64,000 nucleotides of DNA from Arthrobacter citreus (GCF_009192745.1 NZ_VTFV01000004.1:124001-188000), one strand, 5' to 3'. Numbered from the stretch's first letter, positions 33,621 through 43,149 are shown. Translations and numbers: made by a program. Notes: generated by a model from the sequence alone, not told the origin.

Positions 33621-35743
33621 TGTTTGCCATGTTTTCTCCCGGCACCGAACTGAGCCGGTTCAGGCGGGGCACCCTGCCCAAGATCGCCGTCGTGGTGATG
33701 CTGTTCATTCCGCTGATCTACGGTGCGCTGTACCTGTGGGCCTTCGACTCCCCCGACAAGCACCTGGACGGCCTGTCCGTGGCCCTGGTCAATGAAGACG
33801 AAGGATCAGTCCGGGACGGTGAACCCCTCAACGCCGGGAATGAACTCGAGCACAAACTGCTCGACGGCGCTGACCTGGACTGGCATGCCACGGACGCAGC
33901 GGATGCGGCCAGCGGCGTCTCGAACGGCAGTTACTACCTCTCACTGACCATTCCCAAAGACTTCTCCGCGAGCGCCGTGTCCGTCGGCACGGAGCACCCG
34001 GCCCCCGCCACGCTGAAGGTCGATTACAACGACTCCAACAACTTCCTGGCCGGCGTGCTGGGAAAGCAGGCTATGGCACAGGTCCAGGCGGCCGTCTCCT
34101 CCCAGCTGGGCAGCCAGGTGGCTTCCAGCCTGCTGGTGGGCCTGAACGACGCCGGGACGGGCCTCCGGGACGCCGCCGCAGGTGCCGGTGAACTCACCGA
34201 GGGAATCGATTCGGCAGTATCCGGCGCAGGGCAGCTGACCGCGGGGCTGGGAAGCCTGGCCGACGGAACCCTTACCCTGCAGGACGGCGCCTTCCGCCTC
34301 TCCTCCGGAGCAGGGCAGCTGGCAACCGGTCTAGGCGAACTGACCGCAGGCACCTCACAGGTAGCCGCGGGCAGCAACGCCCTTTCGGCCGGCGCCGATT
34401 CACTGGCCGCCGGAACCTCCAGCCTCGCTGTCGGCGCCTCCGACGTTGCCAACGGTGCGGCATCCCTGAATACCAACCTCGGCACGCTCGCTGACAAGCT
34501 CGGCGCAGCCGTTCCGCAGGCAAAGTCCCTGGATGCCGGCGCTGCACAGGTCTCCACCGGGCTCGGCCAGGTTGTCGACGCACTCAAGGCAGCCGATCCG
34601 AACAACCCACTCCTCGTCCAGCTCGAACCGCTGGCCGCTGGCGCACAGCAGGTGGCCGGAGGCACGTCCACCCTCCAGTCGGGCATCGCTGAAGCAGCAG
34701 CGGGCACCGGACAGCTCTCGGCTGGCAGCGCAACGCTCTCCAACGGCGCCTCCCAGGTTGCCGCGGGCGCCCAGTCCGCCGCGGACGGCGCGTCCCAGCT
34801 TTCCGGCGGCGCAGCAACTCTTGCAACCGGCGCCGCACAGGTTGATGCCGGCGCGCGCAGCGCAGAAAGCGGTGCCAGCGAGCTAGCCGCTGGCGCCGGC
34901 ACGCTCAGCAGCGGCAGCACCGATCTGGCCTCCGGCGCCGACGAACTCCTAAACGGCGGTACGGCACTCTCCGAAGGCGCCGAACAGCTCTCCGATGGCA
35001 GCCACACCCTGGCGGAAGCCCTTGAGGCCGGCGGTCAGGCCCTGCCGGAGGACTCCAGCGACCTCATCGATGCCAAGGCCTCTGTTGCCGCCAGCCCGGT
35101 GGAACTGGACGCCGAGTTCAGCTCGGAAGCTGCGAGCTTTGGCGAAGGTTTTGCTCCCTTCTTCCTAGCACTGGCAACCTTTGTGGGCGCGCTGATCACC
35201 TGGCTGCTGCTCCGCGCGCTGCCCACCAGGGCACTTGCTGCGGGAATCTCCGGGTTCCGGGCCGCGGGCACCGGACTCATCCCCGCCCTTGCCATCGGCC
35301 TGGGCCAGGTGCTGATCATGATGGCCGTGCTGGTGTGGGGACTGGACATCCATCCCGCCTACCTGCTGGGCACCGGGGCGTTCCTCTACCTGACCACTGT
35401 GGCCTTCCTGGCCCTGCAGCAGATGCTGATCATCGTGCTGGGAACCGCCGCGGGCCGGGTGGTCTCACTGGTGCTGCTTATGCTGCAGCTCAGTTCCTCC
35501 GGAGGCACCTATCCGGTGGAAACCACTCCCGGCTTCTTCCAGGCGCTGCACCCGTTCATGCCGGCAACCTACGTGGTGAACGGGCTGCGGGCGCTCATCA
35601 CCGGCGGCGTGGATGCGCGGATGTGGATTGCCGTGGCGTTCCTGGGCATCCTCACGGCGGTGTGCGTGGCTGTGAGCTCCCTCAGCGCAGGCCGGCAGCG
35701 CATGTGGACGATCAAGCGGCTGCATCCTGAACTGCACCTCTAA
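33620..35743 (+). CDS. YhgE/Pip-family membrane protein with long repeat stalk
   Basis: 707 residues. One N-terminal membrane helix (about 20-40), an extracytoplasmic domain (to about 170), then about 290 residues of short GA-rich repeats of the form (A/S)xGAxxLxxG (about 180-470). A C-terminal block of five or six helices (about 515-690) resembles ABC-2-type permeases. The Lactococcus Pip protein is needed for phage c2 entry, and EsaA of type VII secretion belongs to the same family; the function here is unknown. Sits between the ATPase-like gene and the TetR gene. Confidence 0.88.
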   Translation: MFAMFSPGTELSRFRRGTLPKIAVVVMLFIPLIYGALYLWAFDSPDKHLDGLSVALVNEDEGSVRDGEPLNAGNELEHKLLDGADLDWHATDAADAASGVSNGSYYLSLTIPKDFSASAVSVGTEHPAPATLKVDYNDSNNFLAGVLGKQAMAQVQAAVSSQLGSQVASSLLVGLNDAGTGLRDAAAGAGELTEGIDSAVSGAGQLTAGLGSLADGTLTLQDGAFRLSSGAGQLATGLGELTAGTSQVAAGSNALSAGADSLAAGTSSLAVGASDVANGAASLNTNLGTLADKLGAAVPQAKSLDAGAAQVSTGLGQVVDALKAADPNNPLLVQLEPLAAGAQQVAGGTSTLQSGIAEAAAGTGQLSAGSATLSNGASQVAAGAQSAADGASQLSGGAATLATGAAQVDAGARSAESGASELAAGAGTLSSGSTDLASGADELLNGGTALSEGAEQLSDGSHTLAEALEAGGQALPEDSSDLIDAKASVAASPVELDAEFSSEAASFGEGFAPFFLALATFVGALITWLLLRALPTRALAAGISGFRAAGTGLIPALAIGLGQVLIMMAVLVWGLDIHPAYLLGTGAFLYLTTVAFLALQQMLIIVLGTAAGRVVSLVLLMLQLSSSGGTYPVETTPGFFQALHPFMPATYVVNGLRALITGGVDARMWIAVAFLGILTAVCVAVSSLSAGRQRMWTIKRLHPELHL

Positions 35744-35782
35744 GATCAAAGGGAACCACCGGAGAAACAAAGGACTCATTGC

Positions 35783-36346
35783 ATGCCACGGGTATCAGGC
35801 ACCAAGCGGTCGATCCTGGACGCCGCTTTGGAGCTCGCGTCACTGAACGGGATCACCGGCACCACCATGGAAGACGTAGCGGTGCGCGCCGGCGTGGCCA
35901 AGGGCAGCGTCTATTACAACTTCTCTTCCAAGGACAAGCTCTTCGAACAGCTGCTCCTGGACGGAATCGGTGCCCTGGCGGAGACCCTGAAAGAGGCGAG
36001 GGAAGGCAGGTCAGGAGGTGAGGCCCTGGGGTCCATGATCACTGCGATGCTGGGAGCGATTTCCGGCAACCAGCCCCTTGCCAAGCTGATCGCCGCGGAA
36101 ATTTTCCGCACCGACCGGTCCTGGCAGACTCCCCTGCAGCTGGTGCGGCGGGAAGCGCTGGCGGAGTTCGTGGCGGTCATCCGGGAAACCCATCCGGAGC
36201 GCACGGACGCGGAGCTGATGTCAGGCACTATTTTCGGGGCGGTCCTGGTGGGCGGCATCGAGTGGCTGGCCTTCTCCCCCGAGCGCAGCGTGGACGAAGT
36301 CTCCGAGTCGGTGCTCTTCACTCTCTCAGGCCGGCTCACCGCCTGA
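35783..36346 (+). CDS. TetR-family regulator
   Basis: 187 residues. N-terminal TetR helix-turn-helix (TTMEDVAVRAGVAKGSVYYNFSSKDKLFEQLL, about 27-58) followed by a helical ligand domain. ATG 35783 has AAAGGA 9 bases upstream. 39 bases after the YhgE/Pip gene, same strand. Likely represses the unit through the palindrome at 32905-32918. Confidence 0.92.
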   Translation: MPRVSGTKRSILDAALELASLNGITGTTMEDVAVRAGVAKGSVYYNFSSKDKLFEQLLLDGIGALAETLKEAREGRSGGEALGSMITAMLGAISGNQPLAKLIAAEIFRTDRSWQTPLQLVRREALAEFVAVIRETHPERTDAELMSGTIFGAVLVGGIEWLAFSPERSVDEVSESVLFTLSGRLTA

Positions 36347-36360
36347 ACCAGCTATCTGTA

Positions 36361-36412
36361 CCAATAACGACGGCGCCGGACCCCCAAAGGGATCCGGCGC
36401 CGTCGTTATTGG
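36361..36412. terminator. Long perfect hairpin between convergent genes
   Basis: The 19-base arm CCAATAACGACGGCGCCGG pairs exactly with its complement across a 14-base loop. Bidirectional terminator for the TetR and double-GNAT genes. Confidence 0.8.
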
Positions 36413-36427
36413 CGGTGAAACGCAGGG

Positions 36428-37333
36428 CTAGCTGGACAGGATCAGCGTGTCCGGCCCGTCCTGCCGGGCGGCGCCGGCTGCCAGCAGGCGGTCCAGCACT
36501 TTGACCAGCGCGGTCATCGAGTCATCCACTTCCAGCTGCACGGGGTACTGGTAGGCCAGCATGGCCAGCAGTGATTCAACCGCTGCTTCCGCTTCGGTCT
36601 CCTCCAGCGCGGTATCCCAGCCCAGCAGCACATCCGCCGGCGCGTCGGTCCGCTCGGAGGTATAGCTCACCGCAAACGCGGCAATCTTCCCGCCTTCATG
36701 CTTCGGCTTGTCCCTGAGCACCACGGCACCGGACGCACCGGTGGCCTCATGCAGCAGCATCTGCTGGGCGCGGCCGATTCCCATGTCCGCACGGTCCCAG
36801 TCGTGGACAGCGTTGTAGAAGTCGGCGACGGCGCGGGTCAGTTCCACCGATCCGGTGGCCGCTTCCTCCAGCTGCGGTCCGTGGTCCTCGAAGACAGGCA
36901 GCTTGAGCTTGCCCGGTTCAACGATCACCGCACGGGAACGCTGGATGGGCTCCATCCCGGCGGCGGCAGCAAACGCCGCACCCGGGGTATCCGGAGATAC
37001 CTTGGCACGGAGCTTCGTGACGCCCGACGGCGCGTTCTCGGCTTCCTTGCGCAGCATGCCCAGCAGCGTGGAGCCCAGGCCGGCACGCCGGTTGTCCCGG
37101 GCCACCTCGATGTACGCCCACAGCCGGTCCGGGTGCAGGCTGGTCTCATAGACCACCCCGGCAGCCACCGGCACGCCGTCGTCCTCCGCCACGATGCAGC
37201 GGCTCCACGGTTCGTTGGCCGAAGGCCGCAGGACTGAGCGGAAGTGCGCAGCTTCACCGGTCTCCGGGTCGCCCCAGAGCTGGATCAGGGCAAGGTCGTC
37301 GTCCTCGCGCCATTCGCGGAAAGAGATTGCCAT
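36428..37333 (-). CDS. GNAT acetyltransferase, probably with two GNAT domains
   Basis: 301 residues. The N-terminal GNAT domain (1-150) has the acetyl-CoA loop ARDNRRAGLGSTLL. The second half (about 160-300) looks like a divergent GNAT copy (AFAVSYTSERTDAPADVLLGWDTAL) without a clear pyrophosphate loop. This is the layout of mycothiol synthase (MshD)-like and related double GNATs, but identity is not claimed. One-base overlap with the glycyl-tRNA synthetase stop. Confidence 0.8.
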   Translation of the reverse strand: MAISFREWREDDDLALIQLWGDPETGEAAHFRSVLRPSANEPWSRCIVAEDDGVPVAAGVVYETSLHPDRLWAYIEVARDNRRAGLGSTLLGMLRKEAENAPSGVTKLRAKVSPDTPGAAFAAAAGMEPIQRSRAVIVEPGKLKLPVFEDHGPQLEEAATGSVELTRAVADFYNAVHDWDRADMGIGRAQQMLLHEATGASGAVVLRDKPKHEGGKIAAFAVSYTSERTDAPADVLLGWDTALEETEAEAAVESLLAMLAYQYPVQLEVDDSMTALVKVLDRLLAAGAARQDGPDTLILSS

Positions 37334-38721
37334 TACGCGCCGATCAGCCGTTCGGCCAGGTAACCCTGGACCTTGTCCAGGCTCACGCGCTCCTGGGCCA
37401 TGGAGTCACGCTCACGCACGGTCACTGCCTGGTCTTCGAGCGTGTCGAAGTCCACGGTGATGCAGAACGGGGTGCCGATCTCGTCCTGGCGGCGGTAGCG
37501 GCGGCCAATGGCGCCGGCGTCGTCGAAGTCGATGTTCCAGTTCCGGCGCAGCTGGGCGGCCAGTTCCTTGGCCTTCGGGGACAGGTCCTCGTTGCGGCTC
37601 AGCGGCAGCACGGCTGCCTTGACCGGGGCCAGGCGCGGATCCAGGCGCAGCACGGTGCGCTTGTCCACGCCGCCCTTGGCGTTGGGGGCCTCGTCCTCGG
37701 TGTAGGCGTCCACCAGGAACGCCATGAAGGAACGGGTCAGGCCGGCCGCGGGCTCGATCACGTACGGGGTGAACCGCTCATTGGTGGCCTGGTTGAAGTA
37801 GCTCAGGTCGGTGCCGGAATGCTTGGAGTGCGTGCCCAGGTCAAAGTCGGTGCGGTTGGCGATACCTTCCAGCTCGCCCCATTCCGAACCCTGGAACCCG
37901 AAGCGGTACTCAATGTCCGTGGTGCCCTTGGAATAGTGGCTGAGCTTCTCCAGCGGATGCTCGAACAGGCGCAGGTTCTCCGGGTCGATGCCCAGGTCCG
38001 TGTACCAGTTCTTGCGGGTTTCGATCCAGTACTTGTGCCATTCCTCGTCCGTGCCGGGCTCGACGAAGAATTCCATCTCCATCTGCTCGAACTCCCGGGT
38101 ACGGAAAATGAAGTTGCCCGGGGTGATCTCGTTGCGGAAGCTCTTGCCGATCTGGCCGATGCCGAACGGCGGCTTCTTGCGGGAGGTGGTGAGCACGTTG
38201 TTGAAGTTCACGAAGATGCCCTGGGCCGTTTCGGGACGCAGGTAGTGCATGCCTTCTTCGCTGGCCACCGGACCCAGGTAGGTCTTGAGCAGGCCGGAGA
38301 ATTCCTGCGGCTCGGTCCACTGGCCCTTGGTGCCGCAGTTGGCGCAGGCAATGTCCGCCAGGCCGTTTTCCGGGGCGCGGCCCTTCTTCTCCTCGAATTC
38401 CTCTTCGAGGTGGTCCGCCCGGTAGCGCTTGTGGCAGCTCAGGCACTCGACCAGCGGATCGGAGAACACCTCCACGTGGCCCGAGGCTTCCCAGACCTGG
38501 CGCGGCAGGATGACTGCGGAGTCCAGACCCACGACGTCGTCGCGGCCGCGGACCATGGACTGCCACCACTGCTTCTTGATGTTTTCCTTCAGCTCTACGC
38601 CGAGGGGCCCGTAATCCCAGGCGGAACGCGAACCACCGTAGATCTCACCCGACTGGAAGACGAAGCCCCTGCGCTTGGCCAGGGAGATGATCGGATCCAG
38701 TTTGGATTTGGTCGAAGCCAT
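37333..38721 (-). CDS. glyS: Glycine--tRNA ligase (dimeric, eukaryote-like type)
   Basis: 462 residues, class II synthetase charging tRNA-Gly. N-terminus [41 protein letters not shown], then [12 protein letters not shown] (motif 2 region) and the anticodon-binding domain at the C-terminus ([14 protein letters not shown]). Contains a zinc-finger-like CLSCHKRYR...CANCGT insertion. ATG 38721 was chosen over a GTG ten codons upstream. Confidence 0.96.
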   Translation of the reverse strand: MASTKSKLDPIISLAKRRGFVFQSGEIYGGSRSAWDYGPLGVELKENIKKQWWQSMVRGRDDVVGLDSAVILPRQVWEASGHVEVFSDPLVECLSCHKRYRADHLEEEFEEKKGRAPENGLADIACANCGTKGQWTEPQEFSGLLKTYLGPVASEEGMHYLRPETAQGIFVNFNNVLTTSRKKPPFGIGQIGKSFRNEITPGNFIFRTREFEQMEMEFFVEPGTDEEWHKYWIETRKNWYTDLGIDPENLRLFEHPLEKLSHYSKGTTDIEYRFGFQGSEWGELEGIANRTDFDLGTHSKHSGTDLSYFNQATNERFTPYVIEPAAGLTRSFMAFLVDAYTEDEAPNAKGGVDKRTVLRLDPRLAPVKAAVLPLSRNEDLSPKAKELAAQLRRNWNIDFDDAGAIGRRYRRQDEIGTPFCITVDFDTLEDQAVTVRERDSMAQERVSLDKVQGYLAERLIGA

Positions 38722-38878
38722 GTGAATGGTACCGCCGTTCTTTCTGCTCACGCAGGCCGCTGGGTGCGGTCCGCTTTCGATCCCTTGCGGCCTCGTTTCC
38801 CGGCGCGGAAGTGCGCGGGTGCGGGCCGGAGGGCAAAACCTATAGATACCAGCTTAAGGTCACGGCGGCGAAAGCCGG

Positions 38879-39865
38879 CTACCGGTTGCCTCGGCGCTGC
38901 CAGGGGCGGAATCCGGGCATGTTCCAGGGCAGGGTCGCGATGACGATCGCGGCGAGGGTCAGGACGGTGCCCAGCACCGTTGCTGCTACCACCACGGAGC
39001 CCGGGGCGGGGAGGAAAATGTCCAGCAGCAGGGACCCGACCAGCTGTCCGCCGATCAGGCCCAGGCTGGTCAGCAGGACGCCGAGTGTCTTGACCAGCAT
39101 GGCGCTGACCCCAATGAAGATGCACCCCATCACCCCGCCAAGGTAGTACCACCAGGTGTCCGGCAGCGGGTTGCCGAATCCGGACACGGCCACCTTGACC
39201 AGCCACACCACCAGCAGGGCAGCGAATCCGGACACGAAGTTCATCAGCGTTGCGGTGATCGGGGTTCCGTAGTGCATGCCCGTTGTGCCGTTCATGGCCT
39301 GCTGGAAGCTCATGGCCATGCCGGCGCTCAGCGGCAGCAGCACGGTCAGCAGCCAGTCGGTGCCTCCCCCGCTGCCGGAGAGTTTGGGACTCACGGCCCA
39401 GGCGACGGCGGCGATGGTCAGCACGGCGCCCACTACGCGCATGATGGTCAGCGTTTTCTTTCCGCCCGGGCCAATGCCCATCCGGTCCACCACCAGCCCG
39501 GTCAGGGTTTGGCCGGCAACGGTGGCGACCGTGAACACGGCAACGCCCAGCACGGCGATGGTCAGGGTCTGCGTGAGCACGAACCAGGCGCCGATCACGC
39601 CGGCCAGGATGTAGATCCGCGGAAAGCGCCGCTCCCGCAGTGCGGGCATTATCTGGCCGAACCCGGCCCGTCCGCGCGGCAGGAGCGCGGTCACGAGGAT
39701 CATGACGGTCAGCCCGACGCCGAAGCTCACCAGCGCGGCGGCGAGGGAGTCGTCCAGGGCTTCGCCGAGGGCACCGTTAATGCGGGACTGGGCAGGAATC
39801 GCCACCCCGGAGGCAAGGGCAAGGGGAAGACCGACGGCGGCGGGGATACGGGCAGGCTGTGGCAC
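38879..39865 (-). CDS. YdcZ-family (DUF606) DMT transporter
   Basis: 328 residues, ten membrane helices as two five-helix halves. Each half has the DUF606 start (QSRINGALGEALDDSLAAALVSF and QQAMNGTTGMHYGTPITATLMNF). Transports an unknown small molecule. Monocistronic; 157 bases before glyS on the same strand. Confidence 0.88.
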   Translation of the reverse strand: MPQPARIPAAVGLPLALASGVAIPAQSRINGALGEALDDSLAAALVSFGVGLTVMILVTALLPRGRAGFGQIMPALRERRFPRIYILAGVIGAWFVLTQTLTIAVLGVAVFTVATVAGQTLTGLVVDRMGIGPGGKKTLTIMRVVGAVLTIAAVAWAVSPKLSGSGGGTDWLLTVLLPLSAGMAMSFQQAMNGTTGMHYGTPITATLMNFVSGFAALLVVWLVKVAVSGFGNPLPDTWWYYLGGVMGCIFIGVSAMLVKTLGVLLTSLGLIGGQLVGSLLLDIFLPAPGSVVVAATVLGTVLTLAAIVIATLPWNMPGFRPWQRRGNR

Positions 39866-39965
39866 CGTTTCACATTACTCCCGCTGTGGGGCGTTCCCGG
39901 TTCCGCGCCGTCCCTGTGCTGCCTGCGGCAGCCGGCGCCGTGCCGGCGTCGTGCGCTTTCTCCGG

Positions 39966-39971
39966 CAGAAT
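39966..39971 (+). promoter_or_regulatory. -10 hexamer, leaderless promoter of the S4 gene
   Basis: CAGAAT followed by 6 bases and the ATG at 39978; no Shine-Dalgarno. The esterase at 40865 and the PP2C-like gene at 54537 have the same CAGAAT placed 5-7 bases before ATG. Confidence 0.4.
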
Positions 39972-39977
39972 AGGTTC

Positions 39978-40208
39978 ATGAGCTCAACCGATCCCCAGGA
40001 CCTGCCCATCCGTGACGACATGATCCGCCTTGGCCAGGCACTGAAACTCGCCAGCCTTGCCGAGGACGGCATCGAGGCCAAGGAACTGATCGAAAACGGC
40101 CTGGTGAAGGTCAATGGCGAAATCGAGGAGCGCCGCGGCCGGCAGCTGCACGCTGGAGACACCATCGAGGTGAACAGCCAGGCCGTGCGGATCGTCTCCG
40201 GCAGCTAG
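39978..40208 (+). CDS. S4-domain RNA-binding protein
   Basis: 76 residues that are almost wholly an S4 domain (IRLGQALKLASLAEDGIEAKELIENGLVKVNGEIEERRGRQLHAGDTIEV). Relatives (YaaA/RlbA-like) sit in many genomes and bind RNA. It is convergent with the esterase gene, with 3 bases between the stops. The start is set by the fold and the leaderless -10. Confidence 0.88.
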   Translation: MSSTDPQDLPIRDDMIRLGQALKLASLAEDGIEAKELIENGLVKVNGEIEERRGRQLHAGDTIEVNSQAVRIVSGS

Positions 40209-40211
40209 GCC

Positions 40212-40865
40212 TTACCGGGAGCCGAGGACCGTGTGGGTGAGGAACTCCCGCACGTGCCCCAGTTCCTGCATGTTGATGCTGTGCCCCATGCCGGCATAGA
40301 GCACCTTCGTCATCTTGGTGTGGCCGTTCAGCCAGGCATGGGTGTATTCAATGCGCTCGGCGTCGATGACGGGATCAGCCTGGTCCCGGCCCCAGAAGAA
40401 GGGCACCTTCAGCGCTGCCAGTTCCTCGTCGTGGAAGAAGCCGTTCCCTTCGGCAGGCACCACAAAACCGGAGAGCCCGACGACGGCGGCAAACTCCTCG
40501 GGCCGGTGCCGCATGAGGGTGCTGGCCACCGCCATGCCCATGGAAAAGCCGAGCAGGGAAACGCTGCTGTGCTGTTCCTTCACGCCGTCCAGCCAGTCCG
40601 AAACGTCCTGGACGGCGGCAACCACCCGGTCCACCGAGTAATCCGGTTCATGCATCAGCGGGAACCAGGAGTAACCCGGACCCAGCGCCTGGGGTGCGCG
40701 GACGGAAGCGACGGTGAACTCCTGCGGCAGGTACTGTGCCAGCCCCATGAGGTCTTCCTCGTTGGCCAGATAACCGTGAAAGAGCACCAGCAGCGGCGTT
40801 CCGGCCCGCTCTTCTTCAGGCTTGGAGAAGAGCACAACGGGGTTCCAGGGAGAGATTTCAGTCAT
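40212..40865 (-). CDS. Alpha/beta-hydrolase, carboxylesterase/phospholipase type
   Basis: 217 residues. Oxyanion-hole LLVLFHGYLANEEDL, nucleophile elbow GFSMG, Asp in GRDQADPVID and His in GMGHSIN complete the triad. Resembles short-chain esterases of the YpfH/EstB type. The start at MTEISPW (40865) is 7 bases after a CAGAAT -10; an in-frame ATG three codons upstream is possible. Divergent from the SGNH hydrolase gene. Confidence 0.85.
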   Translation of the reverse strand: MTEISPWNPVVLFSKPEEERAGTPLLVLFHGYLANEEDLMGLAQYLPQEFTVASVRAPQALGPGYSWFPLMHEPDYSVDRVVAAVQDVSDWLDGVKEQHSSVSLLGFSMGMAVASTLMRHRPEEFAAVVGLSGFVVPAEGNGFFHDEELAALKVPFFWGRDQADPVIDAERIEYTHAWLNGHTKMTKVLYAGMGHSINMQELGHVREFLTHTVLGSR

Positions 40866-40938
40866 AAAACCCATTCTGGCATGCGGCCGATCCAACCTAC
40901 GGTCGCGTAGCCAGGCCCAAAGGGGCAATCATGGTTCG

Positions 40939-41871
40939 GTGACCGAAAATGCTCAGCACCCCTCTGTACCATCCGAACCGCAGACCGGCACCGATCCGGC
41001 CGTGCAGGCCGCCCCGCCGCAGGGGCACCCGGATCATCCCTTCAACCGGTACGTGGCGCTGGGCGACTCGTTCACGGAAGGGATCGGCGACCCCAGCCCG
41101 GAGAGCCCCGGCGGCCACCGCGGGTGGGCCGACCGCCTGGCGGAGGAACTCGCCGCCGGGCATGATGACTTCGCCTACGCGAACCTGGCCATCCGCGGAC
41201 GGCTGCTGAACCAGATCGTTGCCGAGCAGGTTCAGCCCGCCATCGACCTGAAGCCGGACCTGGTGACCATCTGCGCCGGCGGCAACGACGTCATCCGCCC
41301 CGGCGGGGACCCTGACCGGCTCGCCGAAACCATGGATGCCACCATCGCGCGGCTGCGGGAAACCGGTGCCACAGTGGTGCTCTTCACCGGTCCGGATATC
41401 GGGGCCACACCGGTGCTGGGCAGCGTCCGCGGGCGGGTAGCCATTTACAACGAGAACCTGCGCACGGTGGCCATGCGGCACGACGCCGTCATCGCAGACA
41501 TGTGGGCGCTGCGGGAGCTGAGCAACCAGCAGATGTGGGCACCGGACCGGCTGCACTTCTCCCCCATGGGGCACCAGACCATCGCGGCCATGGTGCTCGA
41601 AACGCTTGGCGTCCCGCACACCCTGGAACCGGCGCGGGTGAAGGAACTGCCGGCCAAGACCTGGCGGACGGCGCGCTCCGAGGACCTGTTCTGGGCCCGC
41701 GAGTACCTGATGCCGTGGGTGATGCGGCGGGTCCGCAGGCGCTCCTCCGGGGACGGTATCTCGCCAAAGCGGCCGGACGCCGGACCGTATTTCGGCAAGC
41801 GGATGCCGCAGGGATCCTCCGAGGCTGCCGGGACTGAAGCTGCGGCGGCAGCGCCGGCCAGCCGGGACTAG
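40939..41871 (+). CDS. SGNH/GDSL hydrolase
   Basis: 310 residues. Block I VALGDSFTEGIGD (nucleophile Ser), block III AGGNDVI and block V APDRLHFSPMGH (Asp/His) mark an SGNH esterase. No signal peptide, so it is likely intracellular. N-terminus (about 1-35) and C-terminus (about 255-310) are low-complexity. GTG 40939 is chosen because further upstream codons overlap the divergent esterase gene. Confidence 0.88.
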   Translation: MTENAQHPSVPSEPQTGTDPAVQAAPPQGHPDHPFNRYVALGDSFTEGIGDPSPESPGGHRGWADRLAEELAAGHDDFAYANLAIRGRLLNQIVAEQVQPAIDLKPDLVTICAGGNDVIRPGGDPDRLAETMDATIARLRETGATVVLFTGPDIGATPVLGSVRGRVAIYNENLRTVAMRHDAVIADMWALRELSNQQMWAPDRLHFSPMGHQTIAAMVLETLGVPHTLEPARVKELPAKTWRTARSEDLFWAREYLMPWVMRRVRRRSSGDGISPKRPDAGPYFGKRMPQGSSEAAGTEAAAAAPASRD

Positions 41872-41956
41872 CCTGCTCCGGGCTTCTCACGGGCCGGGCC
41901 TGCGTGCCCGGGGCCGGGCGGCCGCAGCGGGTTCCTCCGGCGCGCTGTGCATCTCC

Positions 41957-42010
41957 CTCTGGTGCCGTGCGGGTCTCTGGTGCCGTGCCGGTCTCTGGTG
42001 CCTTGCGGGC
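41957..42010. repeat. Three tandem 18-bp repeats beside the metX stop
   Basis: CTCTGGTGCCGTGCGGGT is repeated at 41957, 41975 and 41993 with one or two changes. It ends 2 bases before the metX stop codon (42013-42015, minus strand). Confidence 0.8.
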
Positions 42011-42012
42011 GC

Positions 42013-43149
42013 CTAGGCGAAGAAGTCCTGCCGCAGAACGTCCTGAAGCTGGAGCACGTCGGTGAGGAACCCGTCGTGGCCAATGGGCGCGCTGATCAGG
42101 TGCACGCGGTTCTCGCCGGGAAGGGCGGCCGCCAGTTCGTAGGACTGTTCCGGGAAGTACAGCCGGTCCGAGTCCACGGCTGCCACAAGGAACTCGGCCT
42201 GGGCAGCGGCGAGCGCATCTTTCAGGCTGCCCCTGCCCCGGGTGACGTCGTGGCTCATCAGTGCCTCGGTGAGGATGACGTAGCTGTTGGCGTCGAACCG
42301 GCCGGCAAGTTTTTCTCCCTGATGGTCCAGGTAGCTCTCCACCTGGTAGCGGCCGCGTTCTGCCGGCAGGGCCGCGCCCAGCGGGTCCTCCCCCGGCTGC
42401 GGCGTCCGTCCGAACCGGTACTGCAGCTCAGCCTCGGACCGGTAGGTAATGTGCGCAATCCGCCGGGCCAGGCCCAGTCCGGCCAGCGGGGCACGGCCGT
42501 TGTAGTAGTCCCCGCCGTTGTAATCCGGATCCAGGCGGATGGCCGCCACCTGGGCCTGGGCAAAGGCGATCTGCTCACCGGTGCTTGCCGCCGTCGCCGC
42601 TATCACTGCGCACCGGGCCACCCGCTCCGGCTCCGTGACGGCCCATTCAAGTGCCCGCGCGCCGCCCAGGGATCCTCCCAGCACTGTGTGCCAGCGGCGG
42701 ATTCCCAACTGGTCGGCCAGGCGCGCTTCGGCGTGCACGGAATCCCGGATGGTCACGAACGGGAAGCGAGAACCCCACGGAAGTCCTTCCGGGTCCGCCG
42801 ACGCCGGGCCCGTGGAGCCGTAACAGCCGCCGACCATGTTGATGGAAACGACGTAGAACCTGTTGGTGTCGATGGTCCGGCCCGGACCCACCAGCCCGTC
42901 CCACCAACCCGGTTCGTCCGTGCTGCCCTGCGCTACGTGGGTGCTCCCCGTCAGGGCATGCGGAACCAGGACGGCGTTGGACGCGTCGGCGTTCAGCTCG
43001 CCCCACGTCTCATAGCCCAGCACTACGTCTGGAAGGACGCCGCCGGTTTCAAGTTCAAGGTCACCGATCGGGGCGTACTGCAGCACCCCGTCAAGGACGC
43101 GGACGGGGTGCTGTGGTGCAGGAGGATACGTGGTCACGCTGTACTTCAT
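42013..43149 (-). CDS. metX: Homoserine O-acetyltransferase
   Basis: 378 residues, alpha/beta-hydrolase fold. Acetylates homoserine with acetyl-CoA as the first committed step to methionine. NMVGGCYGSTGPAS, the nucleophile motif GGSLGGARALEWA, Asp in AVDSDRLYFP and His in GHDGFLTD are present. ATG overlaps the metY stop by 4 bases, so metY-metX are co-translated under the SAM riboswitch. Confidence 0.95.
   Translation of the reverse strand: MKYSVTTYPPAPQHPVRVLDGVLQYAPIGDLELETGGVLPDVVLGYETWGELNADASNAVLVPHALTGSTHVAQGSTDEPGWWDGLVGPGRTIDTNRFYVVSINMVGGCYGSTGPASADPEGLPWGSRFPFVTIRDSVHAEARLADQLGIRRWHTVLGGSLGGARALEWAVTEPERVARCAVIAATAASTGEQIAFAQAQVAAIRLDPDYNGGDYYNGRAPLAGLGLARRIAHITYRSEAELQYRFGRTPQPGEDPLGAALPAERGRYQVESYLDHQGEKLAGRFDANSYVILTEALMSHDVTRGRGSLKDALAAAQAEFLVAAVDSDRLYFPEQSYELAAALPGENRVHLISAPIGHDGFLTDVLQLQDVLRQDFFA

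Noticed and set aside
38722-38878. T-box leader upstream of glyS
   Set aside because: No T-box sequence (TGGNACCGCG-like) was found in the 157-base gap.
40897-41619. Long open frame on the minus strand opposite the SGNH hydrolase gene
   Set aside because: Antisense shadow of a gene with full SGNH motifs.
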